A DNA stretch of 64,000 nt from Niallia sp. XMNu-256 (GCF_036670015.1 NZ_CP137636.1:2210501-2274500); one strand, 5' to 3'; positions 34,536 to 43,718 are shown, counted from the stretch's first letter. A program made the numbers and translations. Notes: generated from the letters alone by a model not told the origin.

Positions 34536-34947
34536 TTCTATACCCCTTTTCTTCATTGTTGTTTCACATGCTTCAAATGGTTGTCATCATGTTTTTATAA
34601 TATTTGTTTTTTTCAGTATAACATTTTTTTTTTGAAAAGATTGTAATTTAGATTACAATTTAATGAACGTTTATCAAAAACAATAAAAAAAGGCAGCGGA
34701 GATCGCTACCTTTAAAATTTCTATTGTAAAAGTTTCATCATTGCAATTAATTACATGAGAACATATTTTAATTCTCTTATTAGACTTTGCTTCTCTTTCA
34801 TCCTCAAACTAAAAATTGTAATTTTTATCATCCTGATAATAGAAGTTTAAACCAATCGATCTTATACTTGTCATTTTAGTCCACTCTTAAGATGATATCT
34901 ATAGTTTTTACCCTAGATGTTTAAAGTTATATAGGAATTAATTAAAA
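34536..34947. other. Gap between the dehydrogenase gene and the selC repeats
   Basis: AT-rich DNA of about 410 bases with no convincing gene. It holds a terminator-like hairpin on the minus strand (34688-34715) and then featureless sequence up to the first selC-derived repeat. Confidence 0.45.
34688..34715 (-). terminator. Terminator-like hairpin with no adjacent gene
   Basis: On the minus strand AAAGGTAGCG pairs with CGCTGCCTTT, followed by TTTTATTG. The nearest minus-strand transcription unit upstream is the selC region about 900 bases away. Confidence 0.65.
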
Positions 34948-35066
34948 GGTTAATTGCTAGTCTGGGGTAAGAATTATTTCATCAAAATGTGTAATTAGCA
35001 CACAGTGTTGTTTGAATGTTATGTTGAATAATAAATAAAAAGTTACGGATTTGTTTTCGCAACTTT

Positions 35067-35143
35067 ACCGCCTAGGAATCAAACCCAGCAAACCTGGCAT
35101 GCAGATCTCGGACGGTTATGAAAAGTTCCATTGCAGTCTACCC
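35067..35143 (-). pseudogene. Degenerate tRNA-Sec copy 1
   Basis: It retains the variable-arm and T-arm half of selC and the 3' strand of the anticodon stem, with point changes (for example TTTGATT for TTCGATT in the T loop). The 5' half, D arm and anticodon loop are replaced by unrelated sequence, and the CCA end is deleted. It cannot fold as a tRNA. Confidence 0.8.
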
Positions 35144-35342
35144 TTAAGTAAGTATTTTTAGCAACAGCTATATTTTAGTAAACATATAGTAAATAATTGT
35201 AGGGTAATTGCTAGTATGGGGGTAAGAGTTAATTTTTATTAATTGTGTATTTAGCACATAATGTTATTTGAATGTGGTATTGAAATATAAATAAAAAAGT
35301 TGCGGATTTGTTTTCGCAACTTTAGGAGTTTTTTATGTAATT

Positions 35343-35425
35343 TGGCGGGACCGCCTAGGAATCAAACCCAGCAAACCTGGCATGCAGATCTCGGACGGTT
35401 ATGAAAAGTTCCATTGCAGTCTACC
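35343..35425 (-). pseudogene. Degenerate tRNA-Sec copy 2
   Basis: The tRNA part matches copy 1 base for base but keeps the CCA end and acceptor 3' strand. The homology to the intact selC stops at the anticodon loop, and what follows is unrelated to the selC 5' half. Confidence 0.8.
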
Positions 35426-35572
35426 CTTAAGTAAGTATTTTTAGCGACAGCTATATTTTAGTAAACATATAGTAAATAATTGTAGGGTAATTGCTAGTAC
35501 GGGGGTAAGAGTTTTTTATTAATTGTGTATTTAGCACATAATGTTATTTGAATGTGATATTGAAATATAAAT

Positions 35573-35604
35573 AAAAAAGTTGCGGATTTGTTTTCACAAC
35601 TTTA
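35573..35604 (-). terminator. Terminator downstream of selC
   Basis: On the minus strand AAAGTTG pairs with CAACTTT followed by TTTAT. The same hairpin occurs after each degenerate copy, at about 35038-35066 and 35295-35323. Confidence 0.75.
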
Positions 35605-35621
35605 GGAGTTTTTATGTAATT

Positions 35622-35718
35622 TGGCGGGACCGCCTGGGAATCGAACCCAGCAAACCTGGCACGCAGGTCTCGGACGGTTTTGAAGACCGCGGGGGACACC
35701 AGTACCCCATTCAGCCCC
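35622..35718 (-). tRNA. selC: tRNA-Sec (anticodon UCA)
   Basis: A 97-base tRNA with encoded CCA. The anticodon stem GCGGT/ACCGT closes the loop CTTCAAA, giving anticodon TCA (35681-35683). A long variable arm with stem ACCTG/CAGGT and the T arm CTGGG-TTCGATT-CCCAG are clear. The acceptor stem pairs GGGGCTG with CGGTCCC including two wobbles. The long variable arm, extended acceptor and D stems and UCA anticodon identify selenocysteine tRNA. It implies that selA, selB and selD and at least one selenoprotein exist elsewhere in the genome; none is in this window. Confidence 0.92.
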
Positions 35719-35945
35719 ATTTATATGTCATTTCCTCTAACTGACTTTATTATACCCCACCGAAACATGTAAAACAATGTCGAAATTCGTAACATTCTGT
35801 GTACATACTCAGAGAAATGAAATAATTAAATTTATTTAAAATTAAATTATGTTTAGTTTCATGTTAATAGATAAACTGCTATACTTGTCTGAATATAGTA
35901 AAAATTATATAATATTTTTATAGATTAAAAATGAAGGTGAGAAAG

Positions 35946-36374
35946 ATGTTAGAAGGCTGGTTTCTCTGGTTTATCTTATTTTGGGTTGTTGTATTATTAG
36001 GTTCATTTGCAATCGGTGGATTTTTCATGTTTCGAAAATTCCTGAAAAAAATGCCTAAAGAGGATGGAAAATCAGACATGGATTGGGAGGAATACTATGT
36101 TAATGAAACAATTAATTTATGGAAGCAAGAAGAGAAGGAATTATTATCTGATTTAGTCTCACCTGTACCTGAATTGTTTCGAGATGTGGCTAAGCATAAG
36201 ATCGCGGGGAAAATTGGAGAACTTGCTCTTAATGAAAAGGCTAGTAAAATTGATCAAGATTTAGTAATAAGAGGCTACATTTTAGCGACACCTAAAAGAG
36301 ATTATAAGTTTCTTCGTAAAAAACTAGAAGAAAAAAGGATTGAATTAGAGCCTTATGAACACTTATTTCACTAA
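35946..36374 (+). CDS. yneK: DUF2621 membrane-anchored protein YneK
   Basis: A 142-residue protein with one N-terminal transmembrane helix (FLWFILFWVVVLLGSFAIGGFFMF, about residues 6-29) and a cytoplasmic helical domain containing DMDWEEYYVNETINLWK. It matches the DUF2621/YneK family. ATG 35946 follows GAAGGTGAG; a five-codon longer frame would bury that site. In B. subtilis yneK also adjoins the ccdA-yneI-ccdC cluster, supporting the call. Function unknown. Confidence 0.85.
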   Translation: MLEGWFLWFILFWVVVLLGSFAIGGFFMFRKFLKKMPKEDGKSDMDWEEYYVNETINLWKQEEKELLSDLVSPVPELFRDVAKHKIAGKIGELALNEKASKIDQDLVIRGYILATPKRDYKFLRKKLEEKRIELEPYEHLFH

Positions 36375-36375
36375 A

Positions 36376-36412
36376 CAAGAGCACCAATAATTTGATTGGT
36401 GCTCTTGTTTAT
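36376..36412. terminator. Bidirectional terminator between yneK and ccdC
   Basis: CAAGAGCACCAAT and ATTGGTGCTCTTG form a perfect 13-bp stem around a 6-base loop, followed by TTTATTT. Confidence 0.88.
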
Positions 36413-36435
36413 TTAATTAACATAGTCTTGTGGAT

Positions 36436-36924
36436 TCAAACAGAATTCTGTCGTACTCGAGAATTAAGTTGTAAAAATAACCTTTTATAATCCCGATACA
36501 TTGCCAATCTCCAAGGTAAAATCATGCTAAATGCTAACAAAAAGAACATGCCACTTAATTCCCCCATATCAATGGTAGAACTTAAAATAAGTTTGGCTAC
36601 AATTCGAACAACTAATAATCCTATTAAAATAATGGCGAATGCACGTGACCGTTTTAAATATATATCTTTCCCTTTAATTTCAAATTTTGAAGTTTTAATC
36701 AATAGTAGAGAAAAAAGCATTCCGATAGCGACCGATTCCAGAATTTCCATTGGATTTAATCGAAATTCTGGAAATATGTACATTAGAGCACCCGTACTCA
36801 TAAATAATGGAGGTAATAAAATTTTTCTTACTGAGGCTGGTTTTTTCGCAGCTTTCATTCTTACAATCATCGCAAAAATTGCCATTAGTATGGCACCGAT
36901 TGAAGTTATTATAGCAATATTCAT
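36436..36924 (-). CDS. ccdC: CcdC-family membrane protein (YneJ)
   Basis: A 162-residue protein with five predicted helices and a basic C-terminal tail, matching the CcdC/YneJ family (DUF1453). In B. subtilis it is encoded next to ccdA and was linked to cytochrome c biogenesis, though it is not essential for it. ATG 36924 follows AAAGGA. It follows yneI by about 130 bases with a terminator between, so it may have its own promoter. Confidence 0.85.
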   Translation of the reverse strand: MNIAIITSIGAILMAIFAMIVRMKAAKKPASVRKILLPPLFMSTGALMYIFPEFRLNPMEILESVAIGMLFSLLLIKTSKFEIKGKDIYLKRSRAFAIILIGLLVVRIVAKLILSSTIDMGELSGMFFLLAFSMILPWRLAMYRDYKRLFLQLNSRVRQNSV

Positions 36925-37007
36925 GTGCTTCATTCCTTTTCTACTAAATCCAATATCATTATACAATGAACATTGACGTAATCAAAAGCTGTCTGCATAT
37001 TACAATT

Positions 37008-37051
37008 AAAAAAGCTGACCACATTTGGAAAGTATACAAATATGGTTAGCT
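37008..37051 (-). terminator. Terminator of ccdA-yneI
   Basis: On the minus strand AGCTAACCATATTTG pairs with CAAATGTGGTCAGCT (one mismatch, one wobble), followed by TTTTTTAATT. Confidence 0.8.
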
Positions 37052-37058
37052 AAATAAT

Positions 37059-37418
37059 TTACTCAAGAATTCGGTTGATTGAATCGATCACACAGGCTTC
37101 ATCAAAAGGTTTGACGATAAAATCCCTTGCTCCTGATTCAATTGCCTCAACTACCATTTTTTGTTGTCCCATGGCCGAGCACATGATTATTTTCGCATGA
37201 GGAAATTCTTTTTTTATTTCCTTTACTGCCTCAATCCCATTCATCTCCGGCATAGTAATATCTAATATAACTAAATCAGGTTGCAACTCACGGTATAGCC
37301 GTATAGCATCTTTTCCGTTTTCGCCTTCTCCAACAATTTCATAACCTGCTCTAGATAGTATATTCGAAATAGTCATTCTCATAAACTTAGCATCATCAAC
37401 AATTAAAATTTTGGACAT
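37059..37418 (-). CDS. yneI: CheY-like single-domain response regulator YneI
   Basis: A 119-residue receiver domain with no output domain. Phospho-acceptor D53 is in LVILDITMPEMNG, the acidic pair is D8-D9, the switch region is IIMCSAMGQ and the conserved Lys is in FIVKPF. The gene follows ccdA by 21 bases, as in B. subtilis, where YneI has no assigned kinase. No chemotaxis gene is nearby, so a role separate from flagellar switching is likely. Confidence 0.9.
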   Translation of the reverse strand: MSKILIVDDAKFMRMTISNILSRAGYEIVGEGENGKDAIRLYRELQPDLVILDITMPEMNGIEAVKEIKKEFPHAKIIMCSAMGQQKMVVEAIESGARDFIVKPFDEACVIDSINRILE

Positions 37419-37439
37419 CGTCCATTCCTCCCTAAAGCC

Positions 37440-38147
37440 TTAAAATCCTGTAAAACCACCAAATAAAGCAGTTAAAAGTGAAATAATTACTGTCATCCAA
37501 TCGAAAAATAAGAATATTCCCATAACAATCATGAGATATCCGCCTATTTTCATAATCTTTATATTATGTTTTCGAATCCAACCCATTTTTCCAACAAAAA
37601 ATGAAAGTATCAAGAAAGGTAATGAAAATCCTAAAGAATAGGCAAGCATATAGATTATACCTGATTCTGGATTTGATCCAGCGAGCATAATCACAGACAT
37701 TAAGATTGGTCCTGTACAAGGTGTCCACCCCGCTGCAAAAGCCATCCCAATTAAAATAGACCCAATAAAGCCAGATGGGCGACTTTTAAATTCCATCCGT
37801 CGATCTTTCATTAAAAATTCTGGTTTAATAAATCCTATAACCATCAATCCGAAGAGAATAATAAAGACTGCTCCGATTTGGCGGATTAAATCCTGATATT
37901 GGATAAAAAACTGTCCAATAAAGGATGTGCCAAATCCAATCGCAATAAAGATAATGGAGAAACCAATTAAAAAACAAATCGTATGTATGAAACTTCTCTT
38001 TTGAAGCCTACCATTATCATTTTTTAGTTCACCAATAGACATTCCAGTAATATAAGATAGAAATGCTGGATAGAGCGGAAGACTACACGGAGAAATAAAA
38101 CTTAAAAAACCTGCACCAAATGCAAGAAATAAATTTATGTCAGTCAT
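37440..38147 (-). CDS. ccdA: Cytochrome c biogenesis protein CcdA
   Basis: A 235-residue, six-helix membrane protein of the DsbD/CcdA family. The redox-active cysteines are in [13 protein letters not shown] near residue 19 and [10 protein letters not shown] near 134. It carries reducing equivalents from thioredoxin across the membrane for apocytochrome c maturation and, in B. subtilis, spore synthesis. ATG 38147 follows GGGGAGGAGTATA; a 31-codon longer frame has no ribosome site. It forms a pair with yneI. Confidence 0.93.
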   Translation of the reverse strand: MTDINLFLAFGAGFLSFISPCSLPLYPAFLSYITGMSIGELKNDNGRLQKRSFIHTICFLIGFSIIFIAIGFGTSFIGQFFIQYQDLIRQIGAVFIILFGLMVIGFIKPEFLMKDRRMEFKSRPSGFIGSILIGMAFAAGWTPCTGPILMSVIMLAGSNPESGIIYMLAYSLGFSLPFLILSFFVGKMGWIRKHNIKIMKIGGYLMIVMGIFLFFDWMTVIISLLTALFGGFTGF

Positions 38148-38391
38148 TATACTCCTCCCCAATTTAAATTCTTTATCAATTCTATCAAAGATAAACACGA
38201 AAAGATATTTATTAGTTTGGTAAATATTCTGAGAAAACAATTCAAATGATAACTATTGGCTTCCTCGCTTCCACTTATACTTTTTTTATCTAAAAAAGCA
38301 CTCCATTTTAAGAGTGCTGATGATATAAAGGGGTTTAATACAAAATCATAAAAACAAGCCTAAAAATACTATATAGTAGACCAATAAACCA

Positions 38392-38637
38392 TTATTTTAA
38401 TTGGCCAATTTTTGCTTTAAAGAAAACTTGATAGACTTTTTCTATTCCATTACGAATAATTTCATATGAAATGTACTGACTTTTGTATATTCTTTGGTAT
38501 TGATCAAAAATAAAACACTCGGCACCGTTTGTTTCTTTGCATGTTTCAATAAATCTAGATATTAAATGATCATCGGGATAACTATATTCAATTAATATTT
38601 CCTCATTTATAATATTAACAAGCTGCATTTTATACAT
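38392..38637 (-). CDS. Uncharacterised 81-residue protein
   Basis: A small soluble protein starting MYKMQLVNIINEEILIEY, mixed alpha/beta, with a central DQYQRIYKSQYISYEII block. I do not recognise it. GAGAGGGGGCAGCTCT gives a strong ribosome site. It occupies the place where B. subtilis has the Spo0E-like gene ynzD, but it has no Spo0E SQELD motif, so it is not that protein. Confidence 0.6.
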   Translation of the reverse strand: MYKMQLVNIINEEILIEYSYPDDHLISRFIETCKETNGAECFIFDQYQRIYKSQYISYEIIRNGIEKVYQVFFKAKIGQLK

Positions 38638-38743
38638 AGAGCTGCCCCCTCTCTGCTAATAATTTAAGTATAATGTAAATTTACTAAGAGATTGGGGAAA
38701 GTTTGTGAAAATTATAAGAAGAATTGGTTACCAATTTGTTAAG

Positions 38744-38785
38744 AAAAAACCACTAAACGTTGAGTACTGATCAACATTTAGTGGT
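38744..38785 (-). terminator. Terminator of sirA-yneF
   Basis: On the minus strand ACCACTAAATGTTGA pairs with TCAACGTTTAGTGGT (one mismatch), followed by TTTTTTC. Confidence 0.85.
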
Positions 38786-38830
38786 CTATTTTCTAACTGA
38801 TTATTTAAAACTTCATTCCTATATAAAACT

Positions 38831-39046
38831 TTATTTTCCTTGTTGTTTATTCATTGCTTGCATCATTTGATTGATTTTCTTTTGTGATGGCTTCATGCCC
38901 ATTTGCATCATCATCATTTTTAGCATTTGTTCATTAATTGGTGGGTTCTTCTTCAAGTAATTCATCATATATTTTCTAGCGATGAAAAAACCTAGCGCCA
39001 CACCGGCTAATAAGCACAATGCACCAACTAGAATATACATTCCCAT
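38831..39046 (-). CDS. yneF: YneF-family small membrane protein (UPF0154)
   Basis: A 71-residue protein with one N-terminal helix ([24 protein letters not shown]) followed by a Met-rich cytoplasmic tail ([19 protein letters not shown]), the pattern of UPF0154/YneF. ATG 39046 follows AAGGAGGAAG; longer frames are not supported. It lies directly after sirA as in B. subtilis. Function unknown. Confidence 0.9.
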   Translation of the reverse strand: MGMYILVGALCLLAGVALGFFIARKYMMNYLKKNPPINEQMLKMMMMQMGMKPSQKKINQMMQAMNKQQGK

Positions 39047-39133
39047 AAATACTTCCTCCTTCAAGTTGTCTACCATAAAGTGTACTAAACCAAAGGTTAT
39101 TATACAATATTCTTGGGGAGATTTGTCCAACTT

Positions 39134-39574
39134 TTAGATAAATTTTCTTTCCTTTATAGGTTTTAACCAGCCACAATGCTGATTTTCAATGTCAATTGCT
39201 AAAAAGGATGATTCTGCTTTGCGTAATACTTCAAAAAAGACCGTTTCTGCGTCGAATTGGCCATTTGACTTTAATATGATAGAATGATTCTTTATTTCTA
39301 ATTCAGCTCGACTTTTCTTCCCAGCTTCTAAATAGTATTTGCCATTTTTATGTTGAAAACTCATATATTTTTGTAAGTTATGCTGTAAATAATGTTGAAT
39401 TCTGAAACTATTAATAGGTTTCGTAATAAAATCAATTTGTTTTTTTATAATATGTTTTAATTCTCCTGCAGCCTCATCATATTCTTTAAACAGTTGATAA
39501 AACAACCGCTCTTTTCCGAAGTAATGGGAGGCAAACTCTTCATCGATTAAATATAGTTGATACGTTCTCATCAT
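39134..39574 (-). CDS. sirA: SirA, sporulation inhibitor of replication
   Basis: A 146-residue protein corresponding to B. subtilis SirA (YneE). It begins MMRTYQLYLIDEEFASHYFG and contains the typical RIQHYLQHNL segment near residue 60. SirA is induced by Spo0A and binds domain I of DnaA, blocking new initiation during sporulation. Its place between tkt and yneF matches B. subtilis. GAGGAGGAAAC lies immediately before ATGATG, so either Met may start. With racA it marks this as a sporulating organism. Confidence 0.88.
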   Translation of the reverse strand: MMRTYQLYLIDEEFASHYFGKERLFYQLFKEYDEAAGELKHIIKKQIDFITKPINSFRIQHYLQHNLQKYMSFQHKNGKYYLEAGKKSRAELEIKNHSIILKSNGQFDAETVFFEVLRKAESSFLAIDIENQHCGWLKPIKERKFI

Positions 39575-39785
39575 GTTTCCTCCTCTATTAGTCTACCTTA
39601 TTATTTATTATAGAAGATAAGTATTGAGGAGGTTGTCGCTTTACGTAAAAAAACAAGCCTTCTTTTGTCGAATTGGAAAAAGAATTCTACTGTAGAGTTA
39701 AACTGACAAAAATTATGGCATTTTCCTTCTAAAAGTAATCATTCGGTTTATAATAAAAGATAGTTTAAAAAGGGAGAGACCATTC

Positions 39786-40754
39786 ATGTTGCAACAAATC
39801 AATTTAACACTAAATAAAATGATGCCTTTTACTACACCAGTAGCTGTCTTGGTTGGGATTATTTTTTCAGCGTATGTTAGGGATTTTTCATTTCTAGTCC
39901 CTTGGCTATTTGCTTTTATGACATTTGAAGGAAGTCTATCTATGAATCTGAAGTCTATTAAGGGAGTGATTACTCATCCCTTGCCTGTTTTTATGATTAT
40001 TGCCTTTCTACATATTATTATGCCGCTTTATGCATGGTTTGTTGGTCATATTACCTTTAGCGGAGACCACTTAACGATTACGGGTATTATTCTTGGAATG
40101 GTCATTCCAACAGGGGTAACGAGTTTCATTTGGGTAACGATGAAAAACGGCAATGCTGCACTGACATTAACTGTCATATTAATTGATTCCCTTCTATCAC
40201 CCATTGTCGTTCCTCTAAGCTTATCTTTATTAGTAGGACAAAAAGTAGACATGGACGTTACAAGTATGATGAGCGGATTGCTCTATATGATTGTATTGCC
40301 ATCACTTGCGGGGATGGCTCTAAATCAGTTCACACATGGTAAAGTCGTATTAAAGTGGAAACCAAGATTTGCTCCAATATCTAAACTATTTCTATTTCTA
40401 GTTGTTTGTTTAAATGGAGCTGTAATTTCTCCTTATTTTAAGGATTTTAAGTTAAGCTATCTTTCAATCATTGTCGTTGTTATATTTGTTTCCTTTAGTG
40501 GTTATTTCTTGGCTTATTGGATAGGCAAACTCTTGAAGTATGACTATGAAATGTTGGTCTCTTTTACCTTCAGTGGTGGTATGAGGAATATAAGTACGGG
40601 AGCTGTAATCGCCATTTCTTATTTCCCTTCTGCAGTTGTATTTCCAGTTGTGGTTGGTATGCTCTTTCAACAAATTTTAGCCTCGATATTCGCTCGTGTA
40701 CTTGATAAGCGTAAGGAAAAAATGTTGCAACAATCTGAAACAGTGAGCGCTTAG
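39786..40754 (+). CDS. Bile acid:sodium symporter (BASS) family transporter
   Basis: A 322-residue protein of about ten transmembrane helices in the BASS/SBF fold. Typical blocks are FMTFEGSLSMNLKSI near residue 42, GIILGMVIPTGVTSFIWV near 98 and the crossover segment TFSGGMRNISTGAVIAISYFP near 260. Substrates in the family include bile acids, pantoate, pyruvate and arsenite, and cannot be read from the sequence. It lies on the opposite strand within a conserved block between sirA and tkt, so it is probably an insertion relative to B. subtilis. AAGGGAGAGACC precedes the start. Confidence 0.85.
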   Translation: MLQQINLTLNKMMPFTTPVAVLVGIIFSAYVRDFSFLVPWLFAFMTFEGSLSMNLKSIKGVITHPLPVFMIIAFLHIIMPLYAWFVGHITFSGDHLTITGIILGMVIPTGVTSFIWVTMKNGNAALTLTVILIDSLLSPIVVPLSLSLLVGQKVDMDVTSMMSGLLYMIVLPSLAGMALNQFTHGKVVLKWKPRFAPISKLFLFLVVCLNGAVISPYFKDFKLSYLSIIVVVIFVSFSGYFLAYWIGKLLKYDYEMLVSFTFSGGMRNISTGAVIAISYFPSAVVFPVVVGMLFQQILASIFARVLDKRKEKMLQQSETVSA

Positions 40755-40763
40755 ATAAAAGAT

Positions 40764-40803
40764 AAGGAGTACGGGGGAATTATCCCTGTACTCCTTAATT
40801 TAC
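40764..40803. terminator. Bidirectional terminator between BASS gene and tkt
   Basis: AAGGAGTAC and GTACTCCTT pair around an inner GGG/CCC step, followed by AATTTACTTT. Convergent genes flank it. Confidence 0.75.
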
Positions 40804-40804
40804 T

Positions 40805-42811
40805 TTATTTTCTTAATAATGCTTTTGCTTTAGCAACAACATTCTCTACAGTAAATCCATACTCTTGAATAATTTTTTCACCAGGAGCTGATGCACCAAA
40901 TTGATCAATAGCCAGTACATCTCCTTCATCTCCAACATATTTATGCCAGCCAAGAGATGCGCCCATTTCGATTGCTAATCGTGCTTTAATATTTTTAGGA
41001 ATAATGGAATCTTTATAGGCTTGTGATTGTTTTTCAAAGCGATCCCATGAAGGCATAGAGATAACAGAAGCTGAAATACCTTCAGTTTCTAGTGCTTTTT
41101 GCGCTTCTACCGCTAAATTAACCTCAGAACCAGTTGCAAGTAAAAGAATTTCAGCTGTTTCTTTTTCTGCAGGTGAGATAATGTATGCTCCTTTAGCAAC
41201 ATTTTCATAAGCATTTTTAACAGTGCCTGGAAGTGTCGGTAAGTCTTGTCGAGTTAATACAAGTGCTGTTGGTTGATTTGATGATTCAATAGCAAGTTTC
41301 CAAGCCACAGCTGTCTCGTTCCCATCGGCCGGACGGATAACAGATAGGTTTGGCATTCCTCTTAAAGCGGAAAGGTGTTCAACTGGTTCATGGGTTGGAC
41401 CGTCTTCTCCGACCGCAACGCTATCATGTGTAAATACATACGTAACAGGCAACCCCATTAGTGCTGCTAGTCTTATCGCTGGTCTTAAGTAATCGGAGAA
41501 TACAAAAAATGTTCCGCCAAATACCTTTAAGCCGCCATGTAAAGCCATACCGTTGAGCGCCGCTCCCATTGCAAATTCACGAACTCCGAACCAAATATTT
41601 CTACCTTCATAGGACGTAGGTAAGAAGTCTGCAGATCCTTTAATTAATGTTTTGTTGGATCCTGCAAGGTCTGCTGAACCACCAAAGAACGATGGTAATT
41701 TTTTTGCAATTGCATTTAAGACTTCACCAGATGCTGCTCGACTAGCAAGACTTTTTCCTTCTTCATAAACGGGAATATCTTTCGACCAATCCGATGGTAA
41801 TTCATGATTAATCGCCTGTTGTAGTTCGGATCCTAGTTCTGGAAAAGCCTCTTTGTATTTGCTGAAGAGCTCTTTCCACTCTCTCTCTTTATGCTCACCT
41901 TTTTCAAGGACTAGTTTTCGGAACTGATCATACACTTCTTGAGGCACATAGAAATCCTCTTCAAATGTCCACTTATAGGCTTCTTTCGTTAATTTTGTTT
42001 CTTCTACGCCCAATGGAGCTCCGTGTGAAGCTGCTTTGCCAGATTTATTTGGAGATCCATATCCAATAACCGTACGTACTTCTATTAATGTTGGTCGTGA
42101 ATCATCATTCTTAGCTTCTTCAATTGCATTGGCAATAGCAGTTAAATCATTTCCGTCTTCTACACGCAAATACTGCCATCCATATGCTTTAAAACGATCT
42201 TGCACACTTTCGGAAAAAGCTTGATTTAAATCACCGTCAAGAGAAATGTCATTGGAATCATAAAGAACAATGAGGCGACCTAATTTCAAATGCCCTGCTA
42301 GAGAAGCTGCTTCAGCAGAAACTCCTTCCATGAGATCTCCATCTCCACAAATACTATATGTATAATGATCTATTAATGGATATTGCTCTTTGTTGTAAAT
42401 CTGAGCAAGATGCCTTTCAGCCATTGCCATACCAACAGCCATAGCAATACCTTGACCTAATGGACCTGATGTTGCATCAACTCCTGGAGTATGTCCATAT
42501 TCAGGATGACCAGGTGTTTTACTTCCCCATTGACGAAAGTTTTTGATATCATCCATGGAAACATCGTAACCCGAAAGATGGAGTAAACTATAAAGTAACA
42601 TCGAACCATGTCCAGCTGATAGGACAAAACGATCCCGATTAAACCATTTTGGATTATTAGGGTTAATGTTCATATATCGGCTCCATAATGTATATGCCAT
42701 TGGCGCTGATCCCATAGGCATACCTGGGTGTCCCGAATTTGCTTTCTCAATTGCGTCAATGGATAATGTTCTAATGGACGATATAGCTAATGAATCAATT
42801 TCATCAAACAT
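40805..42811 (-). CDS. tkt: Transketolase
   Basis: A 668-residue thiamine-diphosphate enzyme of the pentose phosphate pathway that transfers two-carbon ketol units. The TPP motif is [15 protein letters not shown] near residue 154, closing with NDISLDG. The pyrimidine-domain Glu lies in [20 protein letters not shown] near 408, and [16 protein letters not shown] is near 468. ATG 42811 follows AAAGGATG; the 30-codon longer frame is unsupported. It follows ynzC as in B. subtilis. Confidence 0.96.
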   Translation of the reverse strand: MFDEIDSLAISSIRTLSIDAIEKANSGHPGMPMGSAPMAYTLWSRYMNINPNNPKWFNRDRFVLSAGHGSMLLYSLLHLSGYDVSMDDIKNFRQWGSKTPGHPEYGHTPGVDATSGPLGQGIAMAVGMAMAERHLAQIYNKEQYPLIDHYTYSICGDGDLMEGVSAEAASLAGHLKLGRLIVLYDSNDISLDGDLNQAFSESVQDRFKAYGWQYLRVEDGNDLTAIANAIEEAKNDDSRPTLIEVRTVIGYGSPNKSGKAASHGAPLGVEETKLTKEAYKWTFEEDFYVPQEVYDQFRKLVLEKGEHKEREWKELFSKYKEAFPELGSELQQAINHELPSDWSKDIPVYEEGKSLASRAASGEVLNAIAKKLPSFFGGSADLAGSNKTLIKGSADFLPTSYEGRNIWFGVREFAMGAALNGMALHGGLKVFGGTFFVFSDYLRPAIRLAALMGLPVTYVFTHDSVAVGEDGPTHEPVEHLSALRGMPNLSVIRPADGNETAVAWKLAIESSNQPTALVLTRQDLPTLPGTVKNAYENVAKGAYIISPAEKETAEILLLATGSEVNLAVEAQKALETEGISASVISMPSWDRFEKQSQAYKDSIIPKNIKARLAIEMGASLGWHKYVGDEGDVLAIDQFGASAPGEKIIQEYGFTVENVVAKAKALLRK

Positions 42812-42982
42812 TGTTAACATCCTTTCTCTAATAAAGTTATTAGATTGTGCGTAATGGATTACGTAATTAATAATAATGGGAACGTTCATTTTATTCAACA
42901 AATTAAATGAATTATTGTAAGAATGATACTTTTTTCGACAAATATCCCTTTGGTATTATTGGCATTAATAAGCTTTATAATG

Positions 42983-43038
42983 TAAAAGGAGTAAAACTTT
43001 TTATTAGAATAATCTATAAAAAAGTTTTACTCCTTTTA
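42983..43038 (-). terminator. Terminator of yneA-ynzC
   Basis: A perfect 20-bp stem (42983-43002 with 43019-43038) begins one base past the ynzC stop and ends in an A/T-rich tract. It separates the SOS-linked genes from tkt. Confidence 0.85.
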
Positions 43039-43039
43039 T

Positions 43040-43273
43040 TTAGTGCTTTTCTTTTTGTTGTTGAACGATTTTAAGCTTTTCTGGTGTAACATCATTTCCT
43101 TCTGGATCTACTACTTTAACTGATTTTAAAGTATTTAGCATGGATGAACGGAAAGTTTGCAAATATTCTCCACGAAGTTTTGATTGTTCTTTTGCCTCTG
43201 TTTCTGTTAATCCAGTTTGTTTTGCCTTTTTCGCTAATTCATTTATTCTAGCTAATTTTTCTTTAGAAAGCAT
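43040..43273 (-). CDS. ynzC: YnzC-family protein (DUF896)
   Basis: A 77-residue, mainly helical protein with the DUF896 signature: KLARINELAKKAKQTGLTET near the N terminus and EQSKLRGEYLQTFRSSMLN at 29-47. B. subtilis YnzC is a two-helix hairpin encoded in the SOS operon yneA-yneB-ynzC. Here ynzC follows yneA directly without yneB. Probably LexA-regulated through the boxes upstream of yneA. Confidence 0.92.
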   Translation of the reverse strand: MLSKEKLARINELAKKAKQTGLTETEAKEQSKLRGEYLQTFRSSMLNTLKSVKVVDPEGNDVTPEKLKIVQQQKEKH

Positions 43274-43384
43274 TTTATCCTCCTTATCAAATATGAACTT
43301 TATTTGATATCTATTCTATAGAAACAAAAGATAGATAAAAAAGCAAGAATATTATACTGGAACAAAACTAGAATTGGTATCTCA

Positions 43385-43702
43385 TTATTGGCTAGCTAAA
43401 TTACGGACTTTACCTAATTCGATTGGACTGATTGGAATCGGTAAGGTTAATTCATTCCCCGCTATAATAAAGTCTCTAGAAACTCCGTTGTTTTTCTCAA
43501 CCCACTCAATAAATTGTAATTCTGAAAGACCATGCTGTTCTTCAAACCTTTGGCTAATTTCCCATAATGATTCGCCGCTCTGAACCGTTATGGTCATATA
43601 TTGATGATTAGTAGATAAGTTAATTTTAATAATAGTTGTTGCAACTATTGAAATAACAACAAGAATAATAGCGTAAGAATAGTTTTTCCATAATCTTTTC
43701 AA
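43385..43702 (-). CDS. yneA: Cell division suppressor YneA (LysM protein)
   Basis: A 105-residue protein with an N-terminal membrane helix (YAIILVVISIVATTIIKI, about 9-26) and a LysM domain (about 37-98) starting TVQSGESLWEISQRF. In B. subtilis YneA is made during DNA damage and delays septation from outside the membrane. TTG 43702 is the likely start, six bases after GGGGTG; GTG at 43711 is in frame but lacks space. It is divergent from lexA and sits under three SOS boxes. Confidence 0.9.
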   Translation of the reverse strand: MKRLWKNYSYAIILVVISIVATTIIKINLSTNHQYMTITVQSGESLWEISQRFEEQHGLSELQFIEWVEKNNGVSRDFIIAGNELTLPIPISPIELGKVRNLASQ

Positions 43703-43718
43703 CAAATACACCCCATTT

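Larger units (their letters stand above)
34948..35718. repeat. Three tandem units derived from the selC locus
   Basis: Units at 34948-35202, 35203-35485 and 35486-35718 share the same order: a GGGTAATTGCTAGT start, an AT-rich spacer, a terminator stem and tRNA-Sec sequence. Only the third carries an intact tRNA. The first two are nearly identical to each other. Unit one lacks about 28 bases, including the CCA end. Confidence 0.85.
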
